This document shows positions 50,017-60,423 of a DNA stretch of 64,000 nt, one piece after another. The stretch covers positions 1 to 64,000 of the forward strand of contig JANQNU010000008.1 of assembly GCA_028279405.1 (NCBI GenBank). Direction: 5' to 3'. Below the pieces are notes generated by a model. It ran no database searches. It saw only the letters and a program-made list of their open reading frames with translations, and had not been told where the DNA came from. Every line of letters begins with the position of its first letter. Within the stretch, counting starts at the first letter, position 1. The position numbers and the translations under genes were made by a program. The stretch is from Phycisphaerae bacterium. Lineage in GTDB: Bacteria > Planctomycetota > Phycisphaerae > UBA1845 > Fen-1342.

Positions 50017-51716
50017 GCTGTGCTCCCGACCCGGGGCGTGAAGAACTTATCGATCGTCGCCGCACTCGGTCGCGGCGTCATCAGCGACACGACCACGAGT
50101 GCCAATGTAGAACCGATGATCATGGTAGCGACCGGCATCATTCCCAGGACCAGGTACTCGCCGCCTTCGCGCCCCGTGTGCGGCAAACGCTCGGCGAGTC
50201 CGACATTTCCAGTCTGTGCGTCGTAGAAGAAAAGCACCCACAGAACCGCCGCGACCAGGACGCACGCGTAGGCGCCGAGCTTGGTGGCACGCTTCCAGTA
50301 CAGCGCGCCGAAGATCAACGGCGAGAGTGCCGCGAATCCGGAAAAGCACCATACCGCAAGCGAAAACACGCTCGCACCCGGGATGCGGAGTGAGATTCCG
50401 TAGCTGGCAGCGACGACCAGCACCACGAAAACGCGACCCCATAGGAGCCGTTGGGCATCGGTCAGTCGGTCGCGTCCCAGATAGTGGGCGACCACGTCGT
50501 TCGAGAAGATGCTGCTGATACACAGGAATTGCGAATCGAGGCTGGACATGATCGCCGCCAGCACGCCAGCCGTGAGTAGCGCCCCCATGATCGGCGTCGA
50601 GAGTTTCCGCACCATCAGCGGCAGGACGGCGTTGGCCCGCGCGAAGTCGGGAGGCACGACCGCCTGACCGTCCACGATCGCGGAGGTTGCCCAGACGCCG
50701 ATCAACACGCACGGCACCCACACCATCAGCATCAGCAGCGGATGAACGATCACGGCGAGCTTGAAGTTGCTGGCACGCTGCGCGGTCAGCCAGTGCTGGA
50801 ACAGATGCGGGAACATCGCGACGCTCAACGGAACGAATGCGTACGTCAGAAACACCAACGGCGGGATCCGTTTGGGCGCCCGGGGCTTGATCGGCGAGGA
50901 GCCGGCCTCGAAGGCCGCGAGCTGCGATTCGTACACGGCCTCGTCCGCTTCGGTCGCCCCGACCTTCAGGTGCGCCGGATTGTGATCGATGACCATTTGC
51001 GTTGCGCTTTGCACGCCGCCGAGTTTGTCGGAGATCACCCAAAAAGTGACGCCGCCCAGAACAATGAAGATCAACGTCTGAAGCGAGTTCGCCCAGGTTG
51101 TCCCTCGAACGCCGCCGAAGAAGACGTAGACCAGGACGACCAGGCAGATGGCCAGTGCACCGATCCAGAAGGGGATTCCGCCCTTCGATTCGCTGAACGT
51201 CTCCGGAAAGGCGCCACTAGTGACGGTCTGGATCGCGAGTCCGCCGCCGATGACCCCGATCAGCAGGTAGGGCACGACCAGGCCGACCAGCACCGGGAAC
51301 AGCAGCAGACCGAGGTTGTTCGATTCGAACCGTGCGCGGAAGTACTGGATCTGCGTGACGTAGCCATAGCGTCGGCCGTAGGACCAGACCTTGATGCCGA
51401 TCAGGAAAAAGCAGAGCGAGTGGATCAGGCCGGACCAGGAGACCATTTTTCCGTACACGCCGATGCCGCCGACGAACGCTTCGCGGCTGCTGCCGATGAG
51501 CGCGAAGGCGGTCATCGTGGTCCCGAAAAGGGTCAGCAGCAGGAAGACCGGGCCAACGCCGTGCGAGGCCGTGAAGTAGTCGGTGGCGGTGCCACGGAAG
51601 AAGCGATTGCTCAACCATGCCAGCGCCAGCAGCATCAGCAGGTAGCCGGCGATTACGTAGACCGAGAGCTGACCGGGGTTGGCGGCCAGCAGGAGGGTCG
51701 GGGACAGCCCGCTCAT
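50013..51716 (-). CDS. Sodium:solute symporter (SSS) family protein
   Basis: The 567-residue membrane protein has about 13 hydrophobic segments with the SSS pattern. Visible examples are YLLMLLALAWLSNRFFRGTA at the start, a FGTTMTAFALIGSSREAFVG region, and IMSSLDSQFLCISSIFSNDV. A hydrophilic loop near residues 260-290 is longer than usual (NPAHLKVGATEADEAVYES). The stop overlaps the thioesterase start and the start overlaps the DUF3311 gene, each by four bases. Pairing with DUF3311 is standard for one SSS subfamily. The substrate is unknown; an operon-related aromatic or organic acid is only an inference. Confidence 0.88.
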   Translation of the reverse strand: MSGLSPTLLLAANPGQLSVYVIAGYLLMLLALAWLSNRFFRGTATDYFTASHGVGPVFLLLTLFGTTMTAFALIGSSREAFVGGIGVYGKMVSWSGLIHSLCFFLIGIKVWSYGRRYGYVTQIQYFRARFESNNLGLLLFPVLVGLVVPYLLIGVIGGGLAIQTVTSGAFPETFSESKGGIPFWIGALAICLVVLVYVFFGGVRGTTWANSLQTLIFIVLGGVTFWVISDKLGGVQSATQMVIDHNPAHLKVGATEADEAVYESQLAAFEAGSSPIKPRAPKRIPPLVFLTYAFVPLSVAMFPHLFQHWLTAQRASNFKLAVIVHPLLMLMVWVPCVLIGVWATSAIVDGQAVVPPDFARANAVLPLMVRKLSTPIMGALLTAGVLAAIMSSLDSQFLCISSIFSNDVVAHYLGRDRLTDAQRLLWGRVFVVLVVAASYGISLRIPGASVFSLAVWCFSGFAALSPLIFGALYWKRATKLGAYACVLVAAVLWVLFFYDAQTGNVGLAERLPHTGREGGEYLVLGMMPVATMIIGSTLALVVVSLMTPRPSAATIDKFFTPRVGSTA

Positions 51717-51943
51717 GCATCGCCTCCGTCCGCGGATGGCCCTTCGAGCACTTCGGCGTCAGTAGGCCAGCAGAAGCGGACGGCCAGCGCCCAGACGACG
51801 GCGGCGCCGATCGAGATGCCGACGTGCCATGCGAGTCCGATCGGAATGAACCCGAAGACGAGCGGTTGGTGGGTCTGCCAGTTCCAGAAGTCGTGGTGCA
51901 GGATCATCAGCAGCGCCACGAGCAGAAAGACCGGGATTTTCAT
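51713..51943 (-). CDS. DUF3311 small membrane protein
   Basis: The 76-residue protein has two membrane spans, PVFLLVALLMILHHDFWNW and WHVGISIGAAVVWALAVRF, with the DUF3311 pattern between them (FGFIPIGLAWH). Such proteins are encoded next to sodium:solute symporters and probably act as accessory subunits. It overlaps both neighbours by four bases, so it is translated with the FAD enzyme upstream and the symporter downstream. Confidence 0.85.
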   Translation of the reverse strand: MKIPVFLLVALLMILHHDFWNWQTHQPLVFGFIPIGLAWHVGISIGAAVVWALAVRFCWPTDAEVLEGPSADGGDA

Positions 51944-53220
51944 GTTGCGGCTTTCGCAGAGTCGCGCGGAGCGGTCGTTTCCAGGGGCATCGGCTCCGGC
52001 AGCGATGTCCAGTCGCGCATCTTATCGAAAATTGCGCCGACTTCATCATTGAACACGTCGCCGATCAGAATCCGCACGAGATGATCCTGGAATTCCGGGT
52101 GGGCCTTCATGAAGGCGCTGAAGCTGAAGTCACGGTCATAGAATGCGTGTACGAGTTGCTTGATCAGGTGCATGGCCGCGACGAAGCGCGGACCGAAGGC
52201 ACCGAGCCGGTCCGCCGACAGATCGTCGGCGCGCAGCGCATCATCGATCGTGTCCGCCGCCATTTCACCACTGGTAAGTGCGAGCATGACACCCGAGGAA
52301 TAGAGCGGATCGAGAAAGCCGAAGGCGTCGCCGACCAGCACCCAGCCGGGCCCTGCGATGCGCGTCGCGCGGTATGAGAAGTCGCTCGTGACGCGAACCT
52401 CGCCGACGCGTTCGGCGTTCTCGAGCCGTTTGGCGATGCCCGGTGCCTTGGCGATTTCCTCGTCCAGCGTGCGGGCCGGGTCTGCACCGCGGCCGGTCGT
52501 CAGGTACGCCGGCGGAGCGACGACGCCGACGCTCGTGACCTCGTCGGAGAGCGGGATTGACCAGAACCAGCCGTTGCCTTCGGGTGTACTGATCACGATC
52601 GTGGCGCCCGCGTTCCGACCGCTGTCGCGCTGTGCGTTGCGGAAATAGCCGTAGATCGCGGCGTGCTTCAAGTGCGGATCGGGTCGTCGCAGGTCGAGCT
52701 GCCGTGCGAGGAGGGTGTTCATTCCCGTTGCGTCCACGATCACTCGGCCGTTGATGGTTGCCGTCGTTTCTCCAATTTTCGCCTCGACGCCGACGGCCCG
52801 ACCGTCATCGAATACCACGCGTCGCACCTGGACTTCCTGGTGAGTTTCGACGCCGTGCTCGGCGGCGTTGGCGAACATCATCTCGTCGAAGACATCTCGG
52901 CGAACCTGCCAGGTTCGCGAGCACTCGTGCGGGTCGCGGTCCGTGAAATAGTAGGGTCGCGAGTCGCGGCCCTCGGCGTTCACGAACTGCACACTTTCCT
53001 TGGTCGGGAAAAGCGAAGCCTTCAGCTTGTCGAGCATGCCGATCCGCTTGAAGGTGTGGTACGTGTGCGGCATCAGCGACTCGCCGATGTGATGGCGCGG
53101 GAAGCGGCTCTTCTCCAGTAGCAGGACGGAATGGCCGGCATCGGCCAGTAGCGTTGCGGTCGTGCTCCCGGCCGGGCCGGCGCCGATCACGATCACATCG
53201 TAGGATTCGCGCACAATCAT
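51940..53220 (-). CDS. FAD-dependent oxidoreductase, halogenase-like
   Basis: The 426-residue flavoprotein has the GxGxxG FAD motif (GAGPAG at 13-18), the HIGESLMP motif at 44-51, and the second FAD site GDAFGFLDPLYSSG. It also has WFWSIP at 218-223, the WxWxIP signature of flavin-dependent halogenases, and a Lys at position 74 (FPTKES) where halogenases carry their catalytic lysine. Geranylgeranyl-reductase-like and monooxygenase relatives can share the first motifs, so halogenation is plausible but unproven. GGAAATG precedes the ATG at 53220. It follows the chorismate-lyase-like gene by 25 bp in the seven-gene operon. Confidence 0.75.
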   Translation of the reverse strand: MIVRESYDVIVIGAGPAGSTTATLLADAGHSVLLLEKSRFPRHHIGESLMPHTYHTFKRIGMLDKLKASLFPTKESVQFVNAEGRDSRPYYFTDRDPHECSRTWQVRRDVFDEMMFANAAEHGVETHQEVQVRRVVFDDGRAVGVEAKIGETTATINGRVIVDATGMNTLLARQLDLRRPDPHLKHAAIYGYFRNAQRDSGRNAGATIVISTPEGNGWFWSIPLSDEVTSVGVVAPPAYLTTGRGADPARTLDEEIAKAPGIAKRLENAERVGEVRVTSDFSYRATRIAGPGWVLVGDAFGFLDPLYSSGVMLALTSGEMAADTIDDALRADDLSADRLGAFGPRFVAAMHLIKQLVHAFYDRDFSFSAFMKAHPEFQDHLVRILIGDVFNDEVGAIFDKMRDWTSLPEPMPLETTAPRDSAKAAT

Positions 53221-53245
53221 CAAGTCATTTCCTGATATGACGCGG

Positions 53246-53805
53246 CTACGACGCCGCACTCACGAGTTCGAGCAGCTCGATCGCTGGCGCCTGCTCGCAG
53301 TGGATTACGCCGACGCGCCCGTACGCCTGCTCGAGATCTGGCTTGTCGAAGTGAGACAGCAGCGGCGACCCCGCATCGAAGCGATAGAACCAGCGCGGCT
53401 GGATATCGCGCAACACATCGTACGCGATCAGGATCTCTCCCAGCGGACGTCGACGTTCGAGAATCTCGTTCCGCACGTCGGAAGCGAGGTATTGCAGGTG
53501 GATCCGCGCGACGCCGACTTCCGTTACCGTCTCCGCAGGTCCCGGGTGGAGCCGAATACAGCGCGTGTATACGTCACCAGCATGTGTGCATGATGCAACC
53601 TCGAGCCTCACAGGCGCCGAATGGAACTGCTCGAGTCGTGTCGTCATGTGCTCGTGGTGCACGAGCAGCCAATGGAAGGGCTCCGGGACCTCCGCGGGCA
53701 GCACGCATGTAGCGCCAGCCTCGCCCTCCGGCTGCCAAACGCCAGCCAGATCCGCCAGCGGCTGCGCCGCCTCGCGAAAATACTGTTGAGTATCGTCGAT
53801 CAGAA

Positions 53806-53809
<4 letters not shown>
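53246..53809 (-). CDS. Chorismate lyase-like (UbiC/DUF98) protein
   Basis: The 187-residue protein resembles the UbiC/DUF98 fold, which converts chorismate to 4-hydroxybenzoate and pyruvate. Support comes from the ARIHLQYLASDVRNEIL strand-helix and from RRRPLGEILIAYDVLRDIQ, matching the conserved RPLG segment near the C-terminal third. The match is by eye and the family is divergent, so other small-molecule lyases cannot be excluded. Its start overlaps the radical SAM gene stop by four bases. Confidence 0.5.
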
Positions 53810-55119
<1,310 letters not shown>

Positions 55120-55234
55120 CCTGCTCCCGGTGGTTCGAATCTGATTCCGACTTCTCATTTACATTGTACCGAGTCTATGCGGGGGAGACGCGCCGGGCCG
55201 CTACGATCCTTCAAAATATGACACGTACCTTGGG

Positions 55235-55459
55235 CTGGTACCGCGGACGGTTTGGTGCCCCAGGGTTGTACCCTGGGGGACACGTTGACTTGTTGCGCGA
55301 AACACGTCCCCCACCCTAGAAGGGTGGGGCACCATGCCCGGAGCGGAGCACCATGCCAAGGGTGGGGCGGGCGTCTCGCCCGCCATTGACCGCTCGCTCG
55401 CGCTCGCGGCTCGCTTGGCGCCCACGGCGACATTACGAGCCCCGAGCGCAAGCGAGGGG
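55235..55459. repeat. Intergenic palindromic repeat block H
   Basis: The block holds a composite two-hairpin element at 55258-55329: CCCCAGGGT/ACCCTGGGG around TGT, a 29-bp linker, and CCCCACCCT/AGGGTGGGG around AGA. It is followed by a GGGCGGGCG/CGCCCGCC hairpin near 55364-55383, a CGCTCGCTCGCGCTCGCGG module, and GAGCCCCGAGCGCAAGCGAG near 55437-55459. It reaches the last codons of purB. The flanking genes run in the same direction: purB ends here and the radical SAM gene begins at 55119. Confidence 0.85.
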
Positions 55460-56899
55460 TCACACCCGCAGGGTCGTTGGGGCGACCTTGCGAACCTTGA
55501 TGCGTCGAAGGGTCTTGCGGACCTGCTTGACGAAGTTGCGCGTCTGCTGGGGTGCCAGTCCCACGTATTGCGACGGTTCGAGCACGCGGTCCCAGCGGAC
55601 GTCGGCGAAGGCCGGATCGCGCTGGAGGCGCTCGATCAGGTCGTTGGGGCGTCCGTGTTGCTTGACCTGCTGCCCTGCGGCCTGACTATGGTCGCGGATT
55701 CGTTCGTGCAGGTCCTGGCGGTCGCCGCCGCGCGCGGTTGCGGCCATGAGGATGTTTTCGCTGGCGATGAACGGCAACTCGGAGACGATGCGGGCGGCAA
55801 TCGTCGCCGGGTACACCACCAGGCCGTCGAAAATGTTGCCGAGCAGAATCGCGAGTGCGTCGGCAGCGAGGAACGCGTCCGGGAAGACGAGCCGTTTGTT
55901 GGCGCTGTCGTCGAGGGTGCGTTCGAGCATCTGGTCGGCGTGGGTCATCAGCGGCGAGCTGGCCAGGCTGATCAGGTAGCGAGCGAGGCCCGTGGCCCGT
56001 TCGCAGCGCGCCGGGTTGCGTTTGTACGGCATCGCCGAACTGCCGACTTGTTTCTTCTCGAAGGGCTCTTCGATTTCCTTCAGCATCGCGAGGATGCGGA
56101 TGTCGTTGCAGATCTTCTCGACGCCGGCGGCGAACGACGCGAGTGCGTTGATGATCTCGATGTCGACCTTGCGCGAGTAGGTCTGGCCACAGACCGGGTA
56201 GCACGCATCAAAGCCCAGCTTGTCCGCGAAAAGACGCTCCAGTTTGCTGACCTTCGTGGCCGACCCGAGTAGCTTGAGGAATGATGCCTGGGTGCCGGTT
56301 GCGCCCCGCAGCCCGCGGCACTTGAGGCTGACGCGGATTCGGTCGAGCTGTTCGACGTCATCTGCGAGGTCGGAGAGCCACAACGCTGCCCGTTTGCCGA
56401 CGGTCGTGAGTTGAGCCGGTTGCAGGTGCGTGAACCCGAGTGCGGGCAGGTCCGCGTGTTTCTCGCAGAAGCTGGCCAGGGTCGCGACCGTGGCAGCGAG
56501 TCGATCTACGAGCAGATCGAGTGCGGCCCGCGTCAGTAGCAGGTCGGCGTTGTCCACGACGTCCATACTCGTCGCGCCGAGGTGCAGGATCCCGCGTGCG
56601 CTTGGCGCTGCGTCCCCGAAGGCATGTATATGGGCCATAACATCGTGGCGCATTCGTCGTTCGTGGCGGGCCACTGCACCAAAGTCGATATCGTCGATGG
56701 CGCGGCGCAAGGCTCGGATCTGACTTTCGCGGATCGGCAAACCGACCTCGCGCTGCGATTCGGCCAGCGCGATCCATAACCGGCGCCAGGTTGCATGTCG
56801 GTGTTGCGGGCCCCATAGCGCGGCCATTTCCGTCGACGCATAACGGGTGACGAGCGGGTTTTCGTAGCGGAGATGAGCGGTACGGCGCGGTTTCGGCAT
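55460..56899 (-). CDS. purB: Adenylosuccinate lyase
   Basis: The enzyme acts twice in purine synthesis, releasing fumarate from SAICAR and from adenylosuccinate. The 479-residue protein has the family signature GSSAMPYKRNPARCERATGL at about 300-319 and the upstream RHDVMAHIHAFGDAAP and LGATSMDVVDN motifs with the catalytic histidines. Length is typical. A Lys/Arg-rich C-terminal tail (TLRRIKVRKVAPTTLRV) extends past the core. It is divergent from the metal ABC transporter genes. Confidence 0.96.
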   Translation of the reverse strand: MPKPRRTAHLRYENPLVTRYASTEMAALWGPQHRHATWRRLWIALAESQREVGLPIRESQIRALRRAIDDIDFGAVARHERRMRHDVMAHIHAFGDAAPSARGILHLGATSMDVVDNADLLLTRAALDLLVDRLAATVATLASFCEKHADLPALGFTHLQPAQLTTVGKRAALWLSDLADDVEQLDRIRVSLKCRGLRGATGTQASFLKLLGSATKVSKLERLFADKLGFDACYPVCGQTYSRKVDIEIINALASFAAGVEKICNDIRILAMLKEIEEPFEKKQVGSSAMPYKRNPARCERATGLARYLISLASSPLMTHADQMLERTLDDSANKRLVFPDAFLAADALAILLGNIFDGLVVYPATIAARIVSELPFIASENILMAATARGGDRQDLHERIRDHSQAAGQQVKQHGRPNDLIERLQRDPAFADVRWDRVLEPSQYVGLAPQQTRNFVKQVRKTLRRIKVRKVAPTTLRV

Positions 56900-57037
56900 C
56901 GAGACTCCCTTCGGTGCGTGAACCCTTCAGACTACGCGCCGACGGCATTTTGGCAAGTCGGCGCGGACGGTAACCGGCAAACAGGAACCGCTTTGGTTTC
57001 TTGCGCGAGTCGCAATTCCGCGTTAAGATCGATTGGC

Positions 57038-57799
57038 ATGGAAACGCCGGCGATCCAGATCGACAATCTGTCCTTTCGGTACGACGAACCGCTCGTGCTC
57101 GAGGACGTCAATCTTTGCCTGCACCGCGGCGAGTTTGCGTGCATCGTCGGCCCCAACGGCGGCGGAAAGACGACTCTGCTCAAGCTGCTGTTGGGCCTGC
57201 TCGAGCCCACGCGCGGCACGATTCAGATCTTCGGCGCGAGTGTTGCTAGTGCGCGGGGCCAGATCGGGTATATGCCGCAACATGCCGCGCTGGATCGCCA
57301 GTTTCCGGTCAGCGTGCTCGACGTCGTGCTGCTGGGTCGGCTCACGGGTCGGCTCGCGATCGGTCCCTATCGGAAGGCGGACCGGGCCGCGGCCCACGCC
57401 GCCCTCGACAGTGTCGGGCTGACGTCGCTGGCGCAGCGCCCGTTCTCCGACCTCTCCGGCGGTCAGCGGCAGCGCGTGCTGATCGCGCGAGCGCTGGTCT
57501 GCAATCCACGGCTGCTGCTGCTCGACGAACCGACCGCAAATCTGGACCGTATCGTCCAGGACGATTTCTATGCGCTCGTTCGCGAGCTGAAGCGTGATAT
57601 CTCGATCGTCATGGTTTCGCACGACCTCGGATTTGTCTCCAAGGAGGTCGAGCGCGTCATCTGCGTCAATCGCGAGGTGCACGAGCATCCCACACGTGAA
57701 CTGACTGGCGACGCGCTGGCCCATATCTACGGTACGGAGATGCGCATGATTCGTCACGATCAGGAGCAGCCGCACCGACACGAACAGGAGCCCGCATGA
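57038..57799 (+). CDS. Metal ABC transporter ATP-binding protein
   Basis: The 253-residue ATPase has Walker A (GPNGGGKTT, residues about 37-45), the ABC signature (LSGGQRQRVLIARAL) and Walker B (LLLLDEPTANLD). An LGR...IGPY motif near residue 100 is typical of the zinc/manganese (ZnuC/MntB) subgroup. The C-terminus is His-rich (RHDQEQPHRHEQEP), which fits metal handling. The stop overlaps the permease start by four bases. No substrate-binding protein is adjacent, so the third component must be encoded elsewhere. Confidence 0.9.
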   Translation: METPAIQIDNLSFRYDEPLVLEDVNLCLHRGEFACIVGPNGGGKTTLLKLLLGLLEPTRGTIQIFGASVASARGQIGYMPQHAALDRQFPVSVLDVVLLGRLTGRLAIGPYRKADRAAAHAALDSVGLTSLAQRPFSDLSGGQRQRVLIARALVCNPRLLLLDEPTANLDRIVQDDFYALVRELKRDISIVMVSHDLGFVSKEVERVICVNREVHEHPTRELTGDALAHIYGTEMRMIRHDQEQPHRHEQEPA

Positions 57800-58644
57800 T
57801 CGAGTTCCTGACCGCGCTGGGACAACACGAGTTTCTGCAACGGATGGTGATCTGCGCCTTGCTGGCGAGTGTCTCGTGCGGGGTTGTCGGTAGCTTCGTT
57901 GTCGTTCGACGAATCAGCTACCTGGCCGGGAGCATCGCGCATTGCGTCCTGGCCGGAATGGGGGCGGCGGGATATCTCAACAAGGTCCATGGCGTCAATA
58001 TCACACCGATGGTGGGGGCGGTCGTCGCTGCGCTGGTCGCGGCGTTGATCATCGGACTGGTCAGCCTGCGGGCCAAAGAGCGCGAGGACACCGTGATTGG
58101 CGCGGTGTGGGCGATCGGTATGGCGGTCGGGTTTCTCTTCATTCACAAGACGCCGGGCTACAACCAGGACCTGATGAGCTACCTGTTCGGCAGTATCACG
58201 CTGGTCGGTATGTCCGACATCGTCCTGCTGGCTGTGCTGGATCTGGTGGTCGTCGTCACCGTGCTGCTTTTCTTCAATCCGCTGGTGGCCGTGTGCTTTG
58301 ACGAGGAGTTCGCTCGGTTGCGGGGGATTCATGTCGAGTTCTGGTATCTGCTGTTGCTCTGCCTGGCCGCGTTGACCGTTGTTCTGCTGGTGAGCGTGGT
58401 GGGCATCGTGCTGGTGATTGCGCTGCTGACCCTCCCGGTCGCCATCGCGAGTCAGTTTTCACGCAAGTTGCTGACCATCATGATTCTGGCGACCGTGGTC
58501 ACGGCCACGCTGACGCTGGGCGGTATCGTGGTAAGTTACAGGCCGGGGTGGCCGGCAAGCGCCACGATCATCACGCTGGCCGGCAGCGTTTATCTCATCG
58601 TCCTGATGCTCAAACGGCTCATCCGCGCACGCCCATCGGCGTGA
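57796..58644 (+). CDS. Metal ABC transporter permease (ZnuB-like)
   Basis: The 282-residue membrane protein has about eight spans and the ZnuB/MntC-type pattern. Visible elements are FLQRMVICALLASVSCGVVG near the start, RRISYLAGSIAHCVLAGMG, and the loop FDEEFARLRGIHVEFWYLLL. It forms the pore for the ATPase encoded just upstream, with which it shares four bases. The metal (zinc or manganese) cannot be fixed from sequence. No Fur/Zur-type box is obvious in the 138-bp promoter region before the ATPase gene. Confidence 0.92.
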   Translation: MIEFLTALGQHEFLQRMVICALLASVSCGVVGSFVVVRRISYLAGSIAHCVLAGMGAAGYLNKVHGVNITPMVGAVVAALVAALIIGLVSLRAKEREDTVIGAVWAIGMAVGFLFIHKTPGYNQDLMSYLFGSITLVGMSDIVLLAVLDLVVVVTVLLFFNPLVAVCFDEEFARLRGIHVEFWYLLLLCLAALTVVLLVSVVGIVLVIALLTLPVAIASQFSRKLLTIMILATVVTATLTLGGIVVSYRPGWPASATIITLAGSVYLIVLMLKRLIRARPSA

Positions 58645-58686
58645 TGCCGGCACCGGCACTCCGGTCCGGCGGAGTCTTGAACGCCT

Positions 58687-60111
58687 ATGGCCGACGTTCA
58701 TCTCATCGCAGAACTCTACTTCGTCTCGGAGTGGATCATCCGGATCGCGATGCTGGTCGTGATCACGTGGCGACGACGATCGGCGACGTCCGCGACCGCG
58801 TGGCTGCTCGTGGTGCTGCTGATCCCCTGGGTTGGGCTGATCGCGTACCTGCTGATCGGCGAGAACCGCCTCTGGTCGCGGCGCGGCGAGCGTCAGGCGC
58901 GACTCCTCGAGAAGTGGCAGGACCTGATCCAGCGGATGGAGCAGCCCGACCACGCCGACGGCAACGATCTGGTCGAGGTTCGACCGGTGATGGAGCTCAC
59001 GCATAAGCTAGGGCGTTTTCCCCTAGTCGGCGGCAACCACCTGGTGCTAATGGACGAGCATGCGGAATCGATCGCACGACTGATCGAGACCATCGATGGC
59101 GCTCGCGATCACGTGCACCTGCTCTTCTACATCTTCGAGCATGACGAGACGGGGTTGGCGGTGCTCGACGCCTGCGAGCGGGCGGTGAAGCGTGGCGTGA
59201 GCTGCCGGCTGATGGTTGACTCGGTAGGTTCGGCTGTACTGCTGCGGCACGCGCGGCAGCGCATCAGCGATCGCGGTATCGAGTTGTGCGAGGCGCTGCC
59301 GGTGCGGTTCCTCCGTCGACGGGCGGCGCGCATCGACCTGCGCAATCACCGTAAGATCGCAGTGATCGATGGCCGGATTGGGTTCACCGGGTCGCTGAAC
59401 ATGGTCGATCCATTGGAAGGCGGGCTGCCCGTTCACGACGTTTTTGCGGAGGTACAAGGCCCGATCGTCTGGCAACTGCAGGCAGTCTTTCTGGCGGATT
59501 GGTATTTCGAAAACGACGAGATGCTCGACGACGAGCGGTTCTTCCCGAAGAACGAACCGCGCGGCGATCTCGCGATGCAGTTGCAGCCGAGCGGGCCGAA
59601 TACGCCCCAAACGTTCGCGCGGGTGGTCGTGTCGGCGATCTACCGCGCGCAACGCCGAATCGTCATCACCACTCCGTACTTCGTGCCCGACGATCCGTTG
59701 CTCCAAGCGCTGATCGCAGCCGCTTCGCGTGGTGTCCAGGTTCGGCTGATCCTTCCACGCAAGACCGACCACCCGATCGTCGACTACGCATCGCGGGCCT
59801 ACTACGAGGAACTGCTCGAAGCCGGCGTCGAGATCCATCTGTACCAGGCCGGTGTGCTGCACTCCAAGACGCTTACGACAGATGATGGACTTGCCTATGT
59901 CGGTTCGAGCAACCTCGATCCGCGCTCGTTCGAGCTGAATCTGGAAGTCAACCTGCTGTGCTACGGTCGACCGGCACATCGACGCGTCATGGAGATCCAG
60001 GATCACTACCTGACGGAATGTCGCCAGTTGACACTCGAAGAATGGCGGGACCGCTCGCGACTTACCCGCCTCGGACAGAATCTGGCGCAACTGATGAGCC
60101 CGCTGCTGTGA
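58687..60111 (+). CDS. cls: Cardiolipin synthase
   Basis: The enzyme joins two phosphatidylglycerol molecules to make cardiolipin in the inner membrane. The 474-residue protein has two N-terminal membrane spans (residues about 10-60) and two HKD motifs of the phospholipase D superfamily. The first has H221, K223 and D228 (NHRKIAVID); the second has H392, K394 and D399 (LHSKTLTTDD). The usual GSSNLDPRSF follows the second. It begins 42 bp after the permease gene in the same direction, so it may be co-transcribed with the metal transporter. Confidence 0.93.
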   Translation: MADVHLIAELYFVSEWIIRIAMLVVITWRRRSATSATAWLLVVLLIPWVGLIAYLLIGENRLWSRRGERQARLLEKWQDLIQRMEQPDHADGNDLVEVRPVMELTHKLGRFPLVGGNHLVLMDEHAESIARLIETIDGARDHVHLLFYIFEHDETGLAVLDACERAVKRGVSCRLMVDSVGSAVLLRHARQRISDRGIELCEALPVRFLRRRAARIDLRNHRKIAVIDGRIGFTGSLNMVDPLEGGLPVHDVFAEVQGPIVWQLQAVFLADWYFENDEMLDDERFFPKNEPRGDLAMQLQPSGPNTPQTFARVVVSAIYRAQRRIVITTPYFVPDDPLLQALIAAASRGVQVRLILPRKTDHPIVDYASRAYYEELLEAGVEIHLYQAGVLHSKTLTTDDGLAYVGSSNLDPRSFELNLEVNLLCYGRPAHRRVMEIQDHYLTECRQLTLEEWRDRSRLTRLGQNLAQLMSPLL

Positions 60112-60159
60112 CGCTTGCCCTTCGTTTGCGTTGACCTCTGACGGCTTGCGGAAGGGTGT

Positions 60160-60310
60160 TTGGGGGCAGTACGAGCCCGGAGCGCCAGCGACGGGAACCG
60201 ATGGCGTTGGTTTGGTGATTTGGGCTCCTTGATCCCCTCGCTTGTGCTCGGGTTCGTTGTCTGCAGAGCTGGCGTCCTCATGCTTGCGCTCGGGTTCGTT
60301 GCGGCCCGGG
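60160..60310. repeat. Intergenic palindromic repeat block I
   Basis: This smaller, more degenerate copy lies between the cardiolipin synthase and WD40 genes, which run in the same direction. Modules are GAGCCCGGAGCGCCAGCGACGG near 60173-60194, CCCCTCGCTTGTGCTCGGG near 60234-60252, and a GCTTGCGCTCGGGTTCGTTG copy near 60281-60300. The GGGCGGGCG hairpin is missing here. The remaining 60112-60423 sequence shows only the ribosome binding site of the next gene. Confidence 0.65.
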
Positions 60311-60423
60311 CGTCGGCGATAGAGGCTTGCATGCCGGCCCCTCGATCGGCTAATCTGGCAGCGCCAGCCTAACTCAACATTCTCGCGACAATCTGTCATG
60401 TGCCGCCGCCAAGGAGGTCTTTC

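Noticed and set aside
50742-52052. 436-codon open frame on the plus strand across the symporter and DUF3311 genes
   Set aside because: It has no domain and is antisense to a clear operon with coupled starts and stops.
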